A stretch of DNA of 27,563 bases, from positions 1-27,563 of the forward strand of contig JBEVVS010000164.1 in NCBI GenBank assembly GCA_040507005.1. Direction: 5' to 3'. How positions within the stretch are numbered: the first letter of the stretch is position 1; the number at the start of each line of letters is the position of its first letter. Under the pieces are notes generated by a model. The model did not search any database and was not told where the DNA came from. It saw only the letters and a program-made list of their open reading frames with translations. This stretch comes from Thiodiazotropha sp040507005 (GTDB lineage Bacteria; Pseudomonadota; Gammaproteobacteria; Chromatiales; Chromatiaceae). The translations under genes were made by a program, and so were the position numbers. Positions 16,039 through 24,541 of this stretch are shown here, piece after piece.

Positions 16039-17706
16039 ATGGCCCAGTACATTTACACAATGAACGGGGTGGGGAAAATCGTCCCACCTAAAAAACAGAT
16101 TCTACGGGATATCTCCCTCTCCTTTTTTCCCGGCGCCAAGATCGGTGTACTTGGTCTCAACGGCGCGGGTAAATCAACCCTATTACGCATCATGGCAGGG
16201 GTCGATACCGATATTGAAGGAGAAGCACGACCCCAGACCGGAATCCGTGTCGGCTATCTCCCCCAGGAACCCCAGTTGGACGAGAGTACTGATGTACGCG
16301 GAAACGTGGAAGCCGCACTGGCGGATGTGAAACAGGCCCTGACCCGGCTTGATGAGGTTTACGCGGCCTATGCCGAGGCGGACGCGGATTTCGATGCCCT
16401 GGCGAAGGAGCAGGCAGCCCTTGAAAACATCATTCAGGCCACTGATGGGCACAACATCGAACGCCAGCTGGAGATTGCCGCCGACGCCCTGCGTCTACCA
16501 CCCTGGGACGCTAAGGTGGAAACCCTGTCCGGCGGCGAAAAACGTCGTGTAGCCCTATGCCGTTTATTGCTTGAAAAACCGGATATGCTGCTGCTTGATG
16601 AACCGACCAACCACCTGGATGCGGAATCCGTGGCCTGGCTGGAACGTTTCCTCCACGAATACAGCGGCACCGTGGTTGCGGTCACCCATGATCGCTATTT
16701 TCTGGATAACGTCGCAGGATGGATTCTTGAACTGGACCGCGGTTATGGCATTCCCTGGGAGGGTAACTACTCGTCCTGGCTGGAACAGAAGGAGCAGCGT
16801 CTGGAACAGGAATCAAGGGAGGAAGCGGCCCATATCAAGAGCATGAAGGCGGAGCTGGACTGGGTTCGCTCCAATCCCAAAGGGCGCCATGCCAAGAGCA
16901 AGGCCCGTTTACAGCGTTTCGAGGAGTTGCAATCCCAGGAATTCCAACAGCGCAATGAGACCAATGAACTCTATATTCCACCTGGACCAAGACTGGGCGA
17001 CCTTGTCATCGATGCAGTAGGACTAAAAAAATCCTTCTCCGATCGCCTGCTCTATGACGACCTCACCTTTAACCTGCCAAAAGGCGGGATTGTCGGCATC
17101 ATAGGTCCCAACGGGGCGGGAAAAACCACCCTCTTCCGTATCATCACCGGTCAGGAGACTCCCGATGCCGGCGAGTTGCGTATCGGTGAGACGGTGGAGA
17201 TCGCCTATGTAGACCAGAGCCGTGATGCCCTGGATGGAAACAAGACAGTATGGGAGGAGATTTCCGACTCCCAGGATATCATCACCGTGGACCGCTATCA
17301 GATGCAGTCCCGGGCCTATGTCAGCCGCTTCAACTTCAAGGGTTCCGATCAGCAAAAGCGTATCGGTGATCTCTCCGGCGGAGAGCGCAACCGGGTACAT
17401 CTGGCGAAGCTGCTCAAGAGCGGAGGCAACCTGCTGCTACTCGATGAGCCAACCAACGATCTTGATGTGGAGACACTGCGTGCCCTGGAAGAGGCTCTGC
17501 TCTCCTTCCCTGGCTGCGCGGTGATCATCAGCCATGATCGCTGGTTCCTCGATCGCATCGCCACCCACATACTCGCCTTCGAGGGGGATTCAGGTGTAGT
17601 TTGGTTCGAAGGTAACTACGCCGACTACGAAGCCGACCGAAAACAGCGTCTAGGTGCCGAGGCCGATCAGCCCCATCGAATCAAATACAAACGTCTAAGT
17701 GGATAA
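16039..17706 (+). CDS. ettA: Energy-dependent translational throttle protein EttA (ABC-F)
   Basis: EttA is a cytoplasmic ABC-F ATPase that binds the ribosomal E site and gates the first elongation steps according to energy state. The start MAQYIYTMNGVGKIVPPKK is the family start and gives 555 residues, the same as the E. coli protein; open frame continues upstream to 15886 but is not family sequence. There are two ABC domains: Walker A GLNGAGKST (39-47), signature LSGGEKRR and Walker B LLLDEPTNHLD, then a charged linker with RSNPKGRHAKSKARLQRF, then GPNGAGKTT, LSGGERNR and LLLLDEPTNDLD. No clear Shine-Dalgarno site precedes the ATG. The stop is 7 bases from the stop of the convergent ParA-like gene. 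Confidence 0.95.
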   Translation: MAQYIYTMNGVGKIVPPKKQILRDISLSFFPGAKIGVLGLNGAGKSTLLRIMAGVDTDIEGEARPQTGIRVGYLPQEPQLDESTDVRGNVEAALADVKQALTRLDEVYAAYAEADADFDALAKEQAALENIIQATDGHNIERQLEIAADALRLPPWDAKVETLSGGEKRRVALCRLLLEKPDMLLLDEPTNHLDAESVAWLERFLHEYSGTVVAVTHDRYFLDNVAGWILELDRGYGIPWEGNYSSWLEQKEQRLEQESREEAAHIKSMKAELDWVRSNPKGRHAKSKARLQRFEELQSQEFQQRNETNELYIPPGPRLGDLVIDAVGLKKSFSDRLLYDDLTFNLPKGGIVGIIGPNGAGKTTLFRIITGQETPDAGELRIGETVEIAYVDQSRDALDGNKTVWEEISDSQDIITVDRYQMQSRAYVSRFNFKGSDQQKRIGDLSGGERNRVHLAKLLKSGGNLLLLDEPTNDLDVETLRALEEALLSFPGCAVIISHDRWFLDRIATHILAFEGDSGVVWFEGNYADYEADRKQRLGAEADQPHRIKYKRLSG

Positions 17707-17713
17707 GCCCTGG

Positions 17714-18460
17714 CTATTGCAGATTGATGGCGTGGTGCGCCTCGTTATTGTTGGGTGGCAGTGATGACAAGAGCTGGCCGGTCTCCAGCCAGTTGATCAG
17801 TATCGACCACTGCTGATTGTCTTTTTTGAAGGCCGGTTGTTTCAAATCGACGACTGCGCATCCCGATTCGGCCGCATACACATAGTTTTGTGACTCTCTC
17901 AGATAGGCCACCAGAGGCACATCGAGTTCCTCTAACGTCTGCTTGAGCTGCTTGAATGAGCGGCTATTGATGCGTACCCGGTTGGCGACGATACCGATCG
18001 GCAGATCGAGCCCCATCTGACGCACCAAGTCACTAAGTTGCTTGAGAAAATCCAGGGTAACATGACAATCGATACCGGATGGAAGGACCGGCACCACAAC
18101 CGCCGTGGCCGAACGCAGCATGTCCATCATTTCCAGACGTTTCATGGATGCGGGTGTATCGACGATGATGCGCTGTGTGTCTTGGGGAACCCGTAGGGCA
18201 AAGGCACGTGTGACACTGCCTTGAGTGGTTTTGGCAGCAAATACGCCATGGATGCCGGGGTACTGCTCGGTGCGCAACTCCAACCAGCGTTGGCTGGACC
18301 CCTGAGGATCGTAATCAAATAGTGTTGTCGACGTCCCGGAAGCGGCGTAGAACCCCGCTAAATTTGTCGCTATCGTTGTCTTTCCACAGCCTCCCTTGCT
18401 GTTGAGGATCAAAAGCCTTTTCATCACACGGAACCTATTCCAGTGGTCTGACAGAGGCAT
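17714..18460 (-). CDS. Orphan ParA-family ATPase
   Basis: This is a single-domain MinD/ParA-type ATPase. The family start is MKRLLILNSKGGCGKTT, with the deviant Walker A KGGCGKTT directly at the N-terminus; further motifs are FDYDPQGSSQRW (A') and IIVDTPAS (Walker B). Three in-frame starts are possible: 18481, 18460 and 18424. I report 18460 because AGGAGG lies just upstream (only 3 bases spacing); 18424 gives the neatest family N-terminus. No parB, centromere-like repeat array or plasmid gene is nearby, so replicon partition is unlikely, and it may position some other cellular cargo. The function is not known. It is convergent with ettA and is followed upstream by 192 bases before the malate thiokinase gene. 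Confidence 0.85.
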   Translation of the reverse strand: MPLSDHWNRFRVMKRLLILNSKGGCGKTTIATNLAGFYAASGTSTTLFDYDPQGSSQRWLELRTEQYPGIHGVFAAKTTQGSVTRAFALRVPQDTQRIIVDTPASMKRLEMMDMLRSATAVVVPVLPSGIDCHVTLDFLKQLSDLVRQMGLDLPIGIVANRVRINSRSFKQLKQTLEELDVPLVAYLRESQNYVYAAESGCAVVDLKQPAFKKDNQQWSILINWLETGQLLSSLPPNNNEAHHAINLQ

Positions 18461-18652
18461 ACTCCTCCTATTAAGGGACAATTACAAGCGCTTATAAGCA
18501 TCTTTGAGAGGCCCAGGCAGACGATTCCAGAGCCATTTCCGCTGCTTTGCAGTAGCCCATCATTTTCCATCACCCTCCTTGATCGGGCTCTAAAGCTGCC
18601 CGCTCTTTCATAGGCTTGCGTCAGGTCAGTCCCCAGTGAAGGAGCAACCCTG

Positions 18653-19522
18653 CTACTTCAAGCTATAGCCCACTGTCTTGCCTATTTCCGCTGCATTCTG
18701 CACCACACTGACACCCAACTCGGCCAGACGTTGCATCTTTGCCTGGGCGGTGTCCCCCTCTCCGGAGATAATCGCCCCCGCATGGCCCATTCTGCGCCCG
18801 GGCGGCGCGGTCGCGCCGGCAATGAAACCGATCAGGGGCTTGTTCAGGTGATCTCTGGCCCAGGCTGCGGCCTCCACCTCCTGAGTACCACCGATCTCGC
18901 CGATCATCAGCACTGCCTCGGTCTCGTCATCGTCGGCAAACTTTTTCAGCAGGGTAAGAAAATCACAACCATTGACAGGATCACCACCGATACTGACACT
19001 GGTTGAGACCCCTAATCCCAGTTCGCTCATCTGTTCCACCGCCTCGTAATTGAGGGTACCTGAACGCGATACGATACCGATGCGTCCCTTGGGGTAGATA
19101 TGGGCAGGCATGATCCCTACCTTGCACTCCTCAGGGGTGATCACTCCTGCCGTGTTGGGGCCGACGATGATGGTATCGTGACCGATCAGGTAACGCTTGA
19201 CTCGGACCATATCCTGAACCGGCACACCGTCGGTGATCACGACGATCACCTTGATCCCACCCTCAATGGCCTCCATGATGGCATCGGCACTGAAAGGCGG
19301 TGGCACGAAAACCACACTCACATCCGCTCCCGCCTGAACCACAGCGTCAGAAACGGTATCGTATACCGGCCTGTCGATATGGGTCTGGCCACCCTTGCCC
19401 GGTGTCACACCACCCACCACCTGGGTCCCCATGCGGATCGCTTCCGTGGCATGAAACGTTGCATGCTGCCCGGTAAAGCCCTGAAAGATGACCCGTGAAT
19501 GCTTGTCTACGAGGATACTCAT
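18653..19522 (-). CDS. mtkB: Malate-CoA ligase (malate thiokinase) alpha subunit
   Basis: This 289-residue SucD-like subunit binds CoA and carries the phosphohistidine. The N-terminus has the CoA-binding loop GFTGQHATFH (15-24) and VGGVTPGKGG (36-45). The catalytic histidine is His247 in GHAGAII. The sequence follows the MtkB branch closely (for example HIYPKGRIGIVSRSGTLNYEA), but the call of malate rather than succinate rests mainly on the operon: it overlaps mtkA by ATGA and mtkA overlaps a malyl-CoA lyase gene. With MtkA it makes malyl-CoA from malate, CoA and ATP, or runs in reverse. It ends the operon; no strong terminator is seen in the 192 bases before the parA-like gene. Confidence 0.9.
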   Translation of the reverse strand: MSILVDKHSRVIFQGFTGQHATFHATEAIRMGTQVVGGVTPGKGGQTHIDRPVYDTVSDAVVQAGADVSVVFVPPPFSADAIMEAIEGGIKVIVVITDGVPVQDMVRVKRYLIGHDTIIVGPNTAGVITPEECKVGIMPAHIYPKGRIGIVSRSGTLNYEAVEQMSELGLGVSTSVSIGGDPVNGCDFLTLLKKFADDDETEAVLMIGEIGGTQEVEAAAWARDHLNKPLIGFIAGATAPPGRRMGHAGAIISGEGDTAQAKMQRLAELGVSVVQNAAEIGKTVGYSLK

Positions 19523-20694
19523 GCCGCCACCCCGCTTGGGACAGCTTGCACCGACTTCTCCGCTGCGTCACTCAGGCGATCGGCATGAATATAATCGAGT
19601 CCTGAGTTCTCCAGAATCTCTCTGCCCGCCTCCAGGTTGGTTCCAGCCAACCTCACCACGACCGGCACCTCGACAGTGAGCTCGGCCATCGCCTTGACGA
19701 TGCCTTCTGCAATCCAGTCACAGCGGTTGATGCCGGCATAGATGTTCATCAACACAACCTTGACATTGGGGTCCTCCAGGACGATACGGAAGGCATTGGC
19801 GATCTTCTCCGGTGAGGCACCACCGCCCACATCGAGAAAATTGGCCGGTTTTCCCCCATACAGGCTGATAGCATCCATGGTTGCCATCGCCAGACCCGCG
19901 CCATTGACGATACAACCCACACTGCCATCGAGGGCGATATAGTTGAGATCGTGGCCCGAGGCTTCCACCTCCTTGGGATCCTCCTCATCAAAATCCCGTA
20001 GATCGGTGATCTCCGACTGTCTGAACAAGGCATTGCCATCAAAGGACATCTTCGCATCCAGGGCCAGAAAATCCCCATCCCTGGTCAACACCATGGGATT
20101 GATCTCAACCATCAGGGCGTCTCTATCCCGAAAACAGCGATACAGGCTTTTCATGATACGCGCCGCTTTAACAATTTGCTTTCCGTAGAGACCTATCCCC
20201 GCGGATACCTTGCGACATTGAAAATCCTGTAGGCCCACCGCTGGGTCGACCACTTCACGAATCACTTTCTCCGGTGTGGCCTTGGCCACCTCTTCGATCT
20301 CCATGCCGCCGGCGGCAGATGCAATAAGGGTGATTCGCTGGCTGCCTCGATCGATGACGATACCGAGGTAGTACTCGGTTTCGATCTGATGAACCTGCTC
20401 GACCAAAACCCGGTTGACAAGACGTCCGGTGTCACCGGTCTGTTTGGTCACCAGGCGCCTGCCGATCAGGTTCTCTGCGTGTTCCTGGACCTCATCCAGG
20501 CTATTTGCCATTTGCACTCCACCGGCCTTTCCCCGACCGCCGGCGTGGATCTGAGCCTTGACCACCCAACCATCGCCTCCCAGCTGCTCTGCAGCGGATA
20601 GGGCCTGGTTGGCGGAATGGGCCATACGCCCCTCTGGAACGGGTATCTTGTAGCTGCGAAACAACTCCTTGGTCTGATACTCGTGAATATTCAT
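19519..20694 (-). CDS. mtkA: Malate-CoA ligase (malate thiokinase) beta subunit
   Basis: The 391-residue protein has a SucC-like ATP-grasp domain (about 1-235) and a C-terminal CoA-ligase domain. It opens MNIHEYQTKELFRSYKIPVP, as in the SucC/MtkA family, and has KAQIHAGGRGKAGGVQ (ATP-grasp lysine and glycine loop), MVEINPMVLT and GSVGCIVNGAGLAMATMD. SucC and MtkA are hard to tell apart from motifs. The assignment to malate uses the overlapping malyl-CoA lyase gene upstream (ATGA at 20691-20694). There is no 2-oxoglutarate dehydrogenase gene nearby, as would be usual for sucCD. Confidence 0.9.
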   Translation of the reverse strand: MNIHEYQTKELFRSYKIPVPEGRMAHSANQALSAAEQLGGDGWVVKAQIHAGGRGKAGGVQMANSLDEVQEHAENLIGRRLVTKQTGDTGRLVNRVLVEQVHQIETEYYLGIVIDRGSQRITLIASAAGGMEIEEVAKATPEKVIREVVDPAVGLQDFQCRKVSAGIGLYGKQIVKAARIMKSLYRCFRDRDALMVEINPMVLTRDGDFLALDAKMSFDGNALFRQSEITDLRDFDEEDPKEVEASGHDLNYIALDGSVGCIVNGAGLAMATMDAISLYGGKPANFLDVGGGASPEKIANAFRIVLEDPNVKVVLMNIYAGINRCDWIAEGIVKAMAELTVEVPVVVRLAGTNLEAGREILENSGLDYIHADRLSDAAEKSVQAVPSGVAA

Positions 20695-21674
20695 GCAACG
20701 GCCTCCTTGAGGTTGGCCGTACTCTGAATCTGTTTCACCTTTTCGATGACCACTTCGGCTTGACGAATCGAGGCTGCATCAATCATGCGGCCGTCAAGAC
20801 TGACCGCACCCATACCTTCCGCAGCAGCCTTTTCCATCGCCTTAAGAACCCGCCTTGCATGTTCAACTTCCTCCTCGGCCGGAGAGAATATCTGGTTGGC
20901 GAGTTCAATTTGCGAGGGATGTATGGCCCATTTACCCTCACCCCCAAGGGCAGCGAACGACTTCGCCACAGCGAGATAACCATCCGGATCACTGATATCA
21001 CCGAAGGGTCCGTCAATGGGTCTCAGTCCATAGGCGCGGCAGGCGACAATCAGGCGTGACATGGCGAAATGCCACTGGTTGCCCAGATAGGTCTTGCGCT
21101 GTCCCTCGTCATTGGGATCACTCAAGACGTGATAGTCGGGATTCACTCCCCCCATGCTGATGGTTCTGGCCTGGGTTGAAGCCGCATAATCGGCAACCCC
21201 GAACACCAGCGCCTCGAGACGATCGGGACAGCTTTGGGCAATCGCCTCTACATTCGCCATGCCCATGGCTGTTTCGATCAAGGCATGCAGGTTGATCGGT
21301 TTGTATCCCTTTGCGGCCTCGATTTGTCCAAGCAGCAGTGCGACAAACTGCAAGTCGGAAGGATGTCCAACCTTCGGCACCAGAATGGTGTCCAACTTAT
21401 CCCCCGCCTGTTCCACAACGTCAACGATATCGCGATAACAAAAGTGTGAATCCAAACCATTGATTCTTACGGAAACGGAGCACTTCGACCAATCGAGATT
21501 ATTGAGTGCATGAATGACATTGCGCCGTGCGTCATCCTTGTCTGAAACGGCAACTGCGTCTTCCAAATCGAGAAAAACCAAATCAGCACCTGCATGAGGC
21601 GCTTTTTCGATCATCCTCATATTACTGCCTGGCACAGCCAGTTCGCTTCTATGCAAGCGATTCTTATAGGCCAT
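20691..21674 (-). CDS. mcl: L-malyl-CoA lyase (HpcH/CitE family)
   Basis: The enzyme reversibly cleaves malyl-CoA to acetyl-CoA and glyoxylate; many relatives also act on beta-methylmalyl-CoA. The start is ATG 21674, with GGAGG 7 bases upstream; open frame to 21797 lacks family sequence and a ribosome site. The 327-residue barrel has the metal/substrate motif LEDAV (37-41, Glu38, Asp39), Arg70 in VRINGLDS, Glu134 in ALIETAMGM, GVADYAAST (159-167) and the C-terminal GKWAIHPSQI. The stretches GGVNPDYHVL and GLRPIDGPFGDISDPDG are typical of true malyl-CoA lyases and not of citrate lyase beta subunits. It is the first gene of mcl-mtkA-mtkB. Confidence 0.93.
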   Translation of the reverse strand: MAYKNRLHRSELAVPGSNMRMIEKAPHAGADLVFLDLEDAVAVSDKDDARRNVIHALNNLDWSKCSVSVRINGLDSHFCYRDIVDVVEQAGDKLDTILVPKVGHPSDLQFVALLLGQIEAAKGYKPINLHALIETAMGMANVEAIAQSCPDRLEALVFGVADYAASTQARTISMGGVNPDYHVLSDPNDEGQRKTYLGNQWHFAMSRLIVACRAYGLRPIDGPFGDISDPDGYLAVAKSFAALGGEGKWAIHPSQIELANQIFSPAEEEVEHARRVLKAMEKAAAEGMGAVSLDGRMIDAASIRQAEVVIEKVKQIQSTANLKEAVA

Positions 21675-22182
21675 ATCGGACCCTCCGTGATTGTTGTATT
21701 TATCCTGAATCCGCAAGTTCATCAGAAAGGCTGCACAAGGAATAGATCTGTCAGGCATAAAACACACTGGGCGAAACTGTTTGCCCAGTACTTTCAATAT
21801 GTTTGACTAATCAAAACCTTGTCCAGCTTCTCCCGCTGTCTTTACAATTTCAGGTTTAATTTTTTTATCTAGTTCTGCCCAGTTGTGGATAATGATTCCC
21901 ACAAACAGGGCAAGTATTTACCACAGGAGGCGGTGAATTTACAGACAGGGTTCTTTATCTATCGATGTAAATGATTGTTTTGCTATGTTATTTAATTTCA
22001 ACCATTCTCACTCTATCCATTGAAAATCATCAACTTAGCCATGAATCCCTGATCTAGGTCACAGCGCTGCATATAAATATTTATGCACAACAGCTAGATC
22101 ATTGAATTACCATTTTGAGTGGCACGACACACCTCGAGCAGTTGTAATATTGGCTATTTAAATCGTTATTAGGATCATCATA
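21675..22182. other. Divergent intergenic region between mcl and the anion permease gene
   Basis: These 508 bases are AT-rich and carry no supported gene. Features seen are the mcl ribosome site (near 21682-21686), a TTTGA-CTAA-TCAAA dyad (21802-21815), a 50-base dyad (22051-22100) and the AGGA site for the permease (22172-22175). Promoters for both operons must lie here, but no clear sigma-70 or sigma-54 element stood out. Confidence 0.5.
22051..22100. promoter_or_regulatory. 50-base dyad between mcl and the permease gene
   Basis: Outer arms GATCTAG (22051-22057) and CTAGATC (22094-22100) are perfect. Inside lie TGCATA (22068-22073) and TATGCA (22082-22087), with the AT palindrome ATAAATATTTAT (22073-22084) between and across them, and a CAGCGCTG palindrome at 22062-22069. 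The inner and outer centres differ by two bases. It could be an operator or a cruciform-forming site 83-132 bases upstream of the permease gene. Confidence 0.4.
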
Positions 22183-23952
22183 ATGACAATCGAAGCGTGG
22201 TTTGTTCTCTTCGTCATCTCCCTTTGCTTTGGCTTGATGGCCAGTAATCGATTTTCTCCCGATCTGATCCTGATGGGCGGCCTGACACTACTATTAGTCA
22301 GCAATGTTTTAACGCCAACTGAGGCCCTCGCCGGTTTGGCCAATGAGAGCATGGTCACGGTTGCAGTGCTTTATGTTGTGATTACCGGCTTTCGTGAAAC
22401 AGGGGGTATCAACTGGATCGTCGACTCTGTGCTCGGCATACCCAAGAGTTTGACTCAGGCACAACTAAAACTCATGGCACCGGTTGCGGCGATGAGTGCT
22501 TTTCTCAATAACACACCAATTGTGGCAATCTTTTTACCGGCCATCGATGAGTGGGCAAAGCGCTATCGCCTATCGGTATCTAAACTCTTATTGCCTCTAA
22601 GTTATGCTGCTATTGCAGGCGGTACCTGTACTTTGATAGGCACCAGCACCAATCTAGTGATCAATGGTCTCTTGAGTTCGGAAACCGATCTTGCACAACT
22701 AGCTATCTTTGATATCGCATGGGTGGGGATACCGGTAACTCTGACTGTTCTTGCATATGTCATCGTCACACAGCGGTGGCTGTTACCGGAACGGCGCCCG
22801 GTGATCAGCAATTTTTCCGATGCCAGGGAATATACGGTTGAGATGTTGGTTGAAAACGGGAGTCCTCTGCATGGAAAGAGCATTGAACAGGCAGGTTTAC
22901 GCCAACTACCTGGTTTGTTTTTAGTAGAAGTTGAACGCAACGGGCGGGCAATACCTGCGGTATCACCCTATGAGATATTGCAAGCTGGCGATCATCTTGT
23001 ATTTGTCGGAATTGTTGATTCAGTTGTTGATCTACAACGTATCATCGGACTCAAGCCCGCTACGAATCAGATATTCAAGCTTGATTCAAAACGGGATGAT
23101 CGTTGCCTATCAGAAGCGGTGATATCCAATACATCGCCTTTGATCGGGAAAACCATACGCGAAGGACGATTCCGTAGTAATTATAATGCCGCTATTATCG
23201 CGGTGGCCAGAAATGGGGAGAAGATAAAGAAAAAAATCGGTGATATCAAACTGCAGGCCGGGGATACACTATTGTTGGTTTCTCATCCTGACTTTTTTCA
23301 ACAGCACCACAATTCCCGAGACTTTTTCCTGGTCAGCAGTCTATGCGATTTACAACCAGTCCGCCATAAGCGTGCACCAATTGCAATAACAATCTTGTTG
23401 CTGATGGTTATTGTCATTGCTCTTGGCTTACTTAGCATACTCAAAGCGGTTATGCTTGCTGCGGGTCTGATGATCATCACCCGCTGTACGACCGGTCGTA
23501 TCGCCCGTCGAGCCATAAATTGGCAAGTGTTAATCGTAATCGCAGCTTCTTTCGGTATAGCCAAGGCGCTGCAAAACAGTGGCGCCGCATCCGTCATTGC
23601 CCAATGGCTGCTATCATTCACCCAGGATTCACCTTGGCTGGCCTTAGGTGCGATCTTCGTTTTAACCGCTCTGTTTACCGCATTGGCGACAAACAATGCG
23701 GCTGCTGTGATCATGTTTCCAATTGCACTATCCACAGCACAAAGTCTTGATGTCAGCTTCCTACCCTTCGCCGTAACCATCATGGTGGCTGCATCGGCAA
23801 GCTTTGCTACCCCTATCAGTTATCAGACCAATCTCATGGTCTACGGCGCGGGCGGATACCGTTTTAAAGACTACGTTTACTTTGGTGGTCCACTGACACT
23901 TTTGGTTGGGCTGTTGACAGTCATCATTACCCCCATGGTGTGGAATTTCTGA
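22183..23952 (+). CDS. SLC13/DASS-type permease with two RCK_C (TrkA_C) domains
   Basis: This 589-residue membrane transporter of the DASS/ArsB-NhaD superfamily has two membrane halves flanking two soluble RCK_C domains (about 215-286 and 306-380). The first half has the re-entrant motif FLNNTPIVAIFLP (about 108-120) and GGTCTLIGTSTNLVINGLL; the second has the matching ALATNNAAAVIMFPIA and ATPISYQTNLMVYG. These SNT/NTP motifs bind sodium and a dicarboxylate or oxyanion in characterised relatives. RCK_C domains usually bind a small ligand or nucleotide and gate the transporter. The substrate is not determined: sulfate or another sulfur oxyanion, or a C4-dicarboxylate such as malate, are both possible, the latter suggested only by the divergent malate-handling operon. 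AGGA lies 8 bases before the ATG. Confidence 0.88.
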   Translation: MTIEAWFVLFVISLCFGLMASNRFSPDLILMGGLTLLLVSNVLTPTEALAGLANESMVTVAVLYVVITGFRETGGINWIVDSVLGIPKSLTQAQLKLMAPVAAMSAFLNNTPIVAIFLPAIDEWAKRYRLSVSKLLLPLSYAAIAGGTCTLIGTSTNLVINGLLSSETDLAQLAIFDIAWVGIPVTLTVLAYVIVTQRWLLPERRPVISNFSDAREYTVEMLVENGSPLHGKSIEQAGLRQLPGLFLVEVERNGRAIPAVSPYEILQAGDHLVFVGIVDSVVDLQRIIGLKPATNQIFKLDSKRDDRCLSEAVISNTSPLIGKTIREGRFRSNYNAAIIAVARNGEKIKKKIGDIKLQAGDTLLLVSHPDFFQQHHNSRDFFLVSSLCDLQPVRHKRAPIAITILLLMVIVIALGLLSILKAVMLAAGLMIITRCTTGRIARRAINWQVLIVIAASFGIAKALQNSGAASVIAQWLLSFTQDSPWLALGAIFVLTALFTALATNNAAAVIMFPIALSTAQSLDVSFLPFAVTIMVAASASFATPISYQTNLMVYGAGGYRFKDYVYFGGPLTLLVGLLTVIITPMVWNF

Positions 23953-23997
23953 CCAGCTAATCGCTTTTCTACCAAGCCTGCCCTAGGTTGATAAGTG

Positions 23998-24498
23998 CTA
24001 TTTAGGTATTGGCATACCGGGACGCACGGTAATGAATCGATAAGGTACTGAGATCAGTCCCTGCCGGGTATCGATCAAGAGCTGGGCCTCCCACTCCATA
24101 GCGTCCCATACACACACCGGCAGCATCCCATTGCCACTGAACACCCCGTCACCTTGACTGTTCAACCGGGTTCGATTAAAGCCCATATTCATATCCACGC
24201 CGCTGAAATCGACTGCGATACTATTCGCCTGTATACCCTCCAGGTCCACCCTTAACTGCAGGGGTTTGACCGCCGGAATATCTCTAGGCTGGATAGAGAA
24301 AGTGACGCTGCCACCCCCATTCAACTGGGTCGTGCAGGCACCGGCGCGTAGGTCACAGGTCGGATCGACACTCGCCTTCAGGGTTGCCTTAGGGAAGAGC
24401 ATCGGCCAAGTCTTATAGAGAGCTACTATGCAGATCGCTGCAAACAGCAGCCCCAGCAGAGCCCATAATAGGGGGTAATTTTTGTTTGAGGGTTGCAA
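23998..24498 (-). CDS. Membrane-anchored FixH/YtkA-like protein, function unknown
   Basis: The 166-residue protein has one N-terminal membrane helix (about 9-28) and a periplasmic beta-rich domain. The pattern MNMGFNRTRL, then GDGVFSGNGMLPVC, then MEWEAQLLIDTRQG resembles the FixH/YtkA-type beta-sandwich, where a Met-rich strand precedes a glycine-turn strand and a Trp-Glu strand. Three cysteines are in the periplasmic part (Cys48, Cys55 and one near 129). Such domains occur in proteins linked to copper and cytochrome oxidase assembly, but that link is not shown here. It follows the UbiA-like gene by 43 bases on the same strand and is convergent with the permease gene. Confidence is high that it is a gene and low for any function. 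Confidence 0.7.
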   Translation of the reverse strand: MQPSNKNYPLLWALLGLLFAAICIVALYKTWPMLFPKATLKASVDPTCDLRAGACTTQLNGGGSVTFSIQPRDIPAVKPLQLRVDLEGIQANSIAVDFSGVDMNMGFNRTRLNSQGDGVFSGNGMLPVCVWDAMEWEAQLLIDTRQGLISVPYRFITVRPGMPIPK

Positions 24499-24541
24499 CT
24501 ATCTTTTCCTGTCTGGCTGACCTTTATCCTTTGACTATTTT

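Noticed and set aside
18490..18499. GCTTATAAGC palindrome upstream of the ParA-like gene as an autoregulatory operator
   Set aside because: Only one 10-base palindrome, with no second copy or flanking symmetry, is too little to support an operator.
18584..18602. CGGGC...GCCCG hairpin as terminator of mcl-mtkAB
   Set aside because: Five-base stem with a 9-base loop and no U-run on the minus strand.
21802..21815. TTTGA-CTAA-TCAAA as an FNR box upstream of mcl
   Set aside because: An FNR site needs TTGAT-N4-ATCAA; here the TTGA/TCAA half-sites are two bases too close.
22120..22135. Perfect sigma-54 -24 element TGGCACG upstream of the permease gene
   Set aside because: Ten bases after the GG the sequence is CT where GC is required, so the -12 element is missing.
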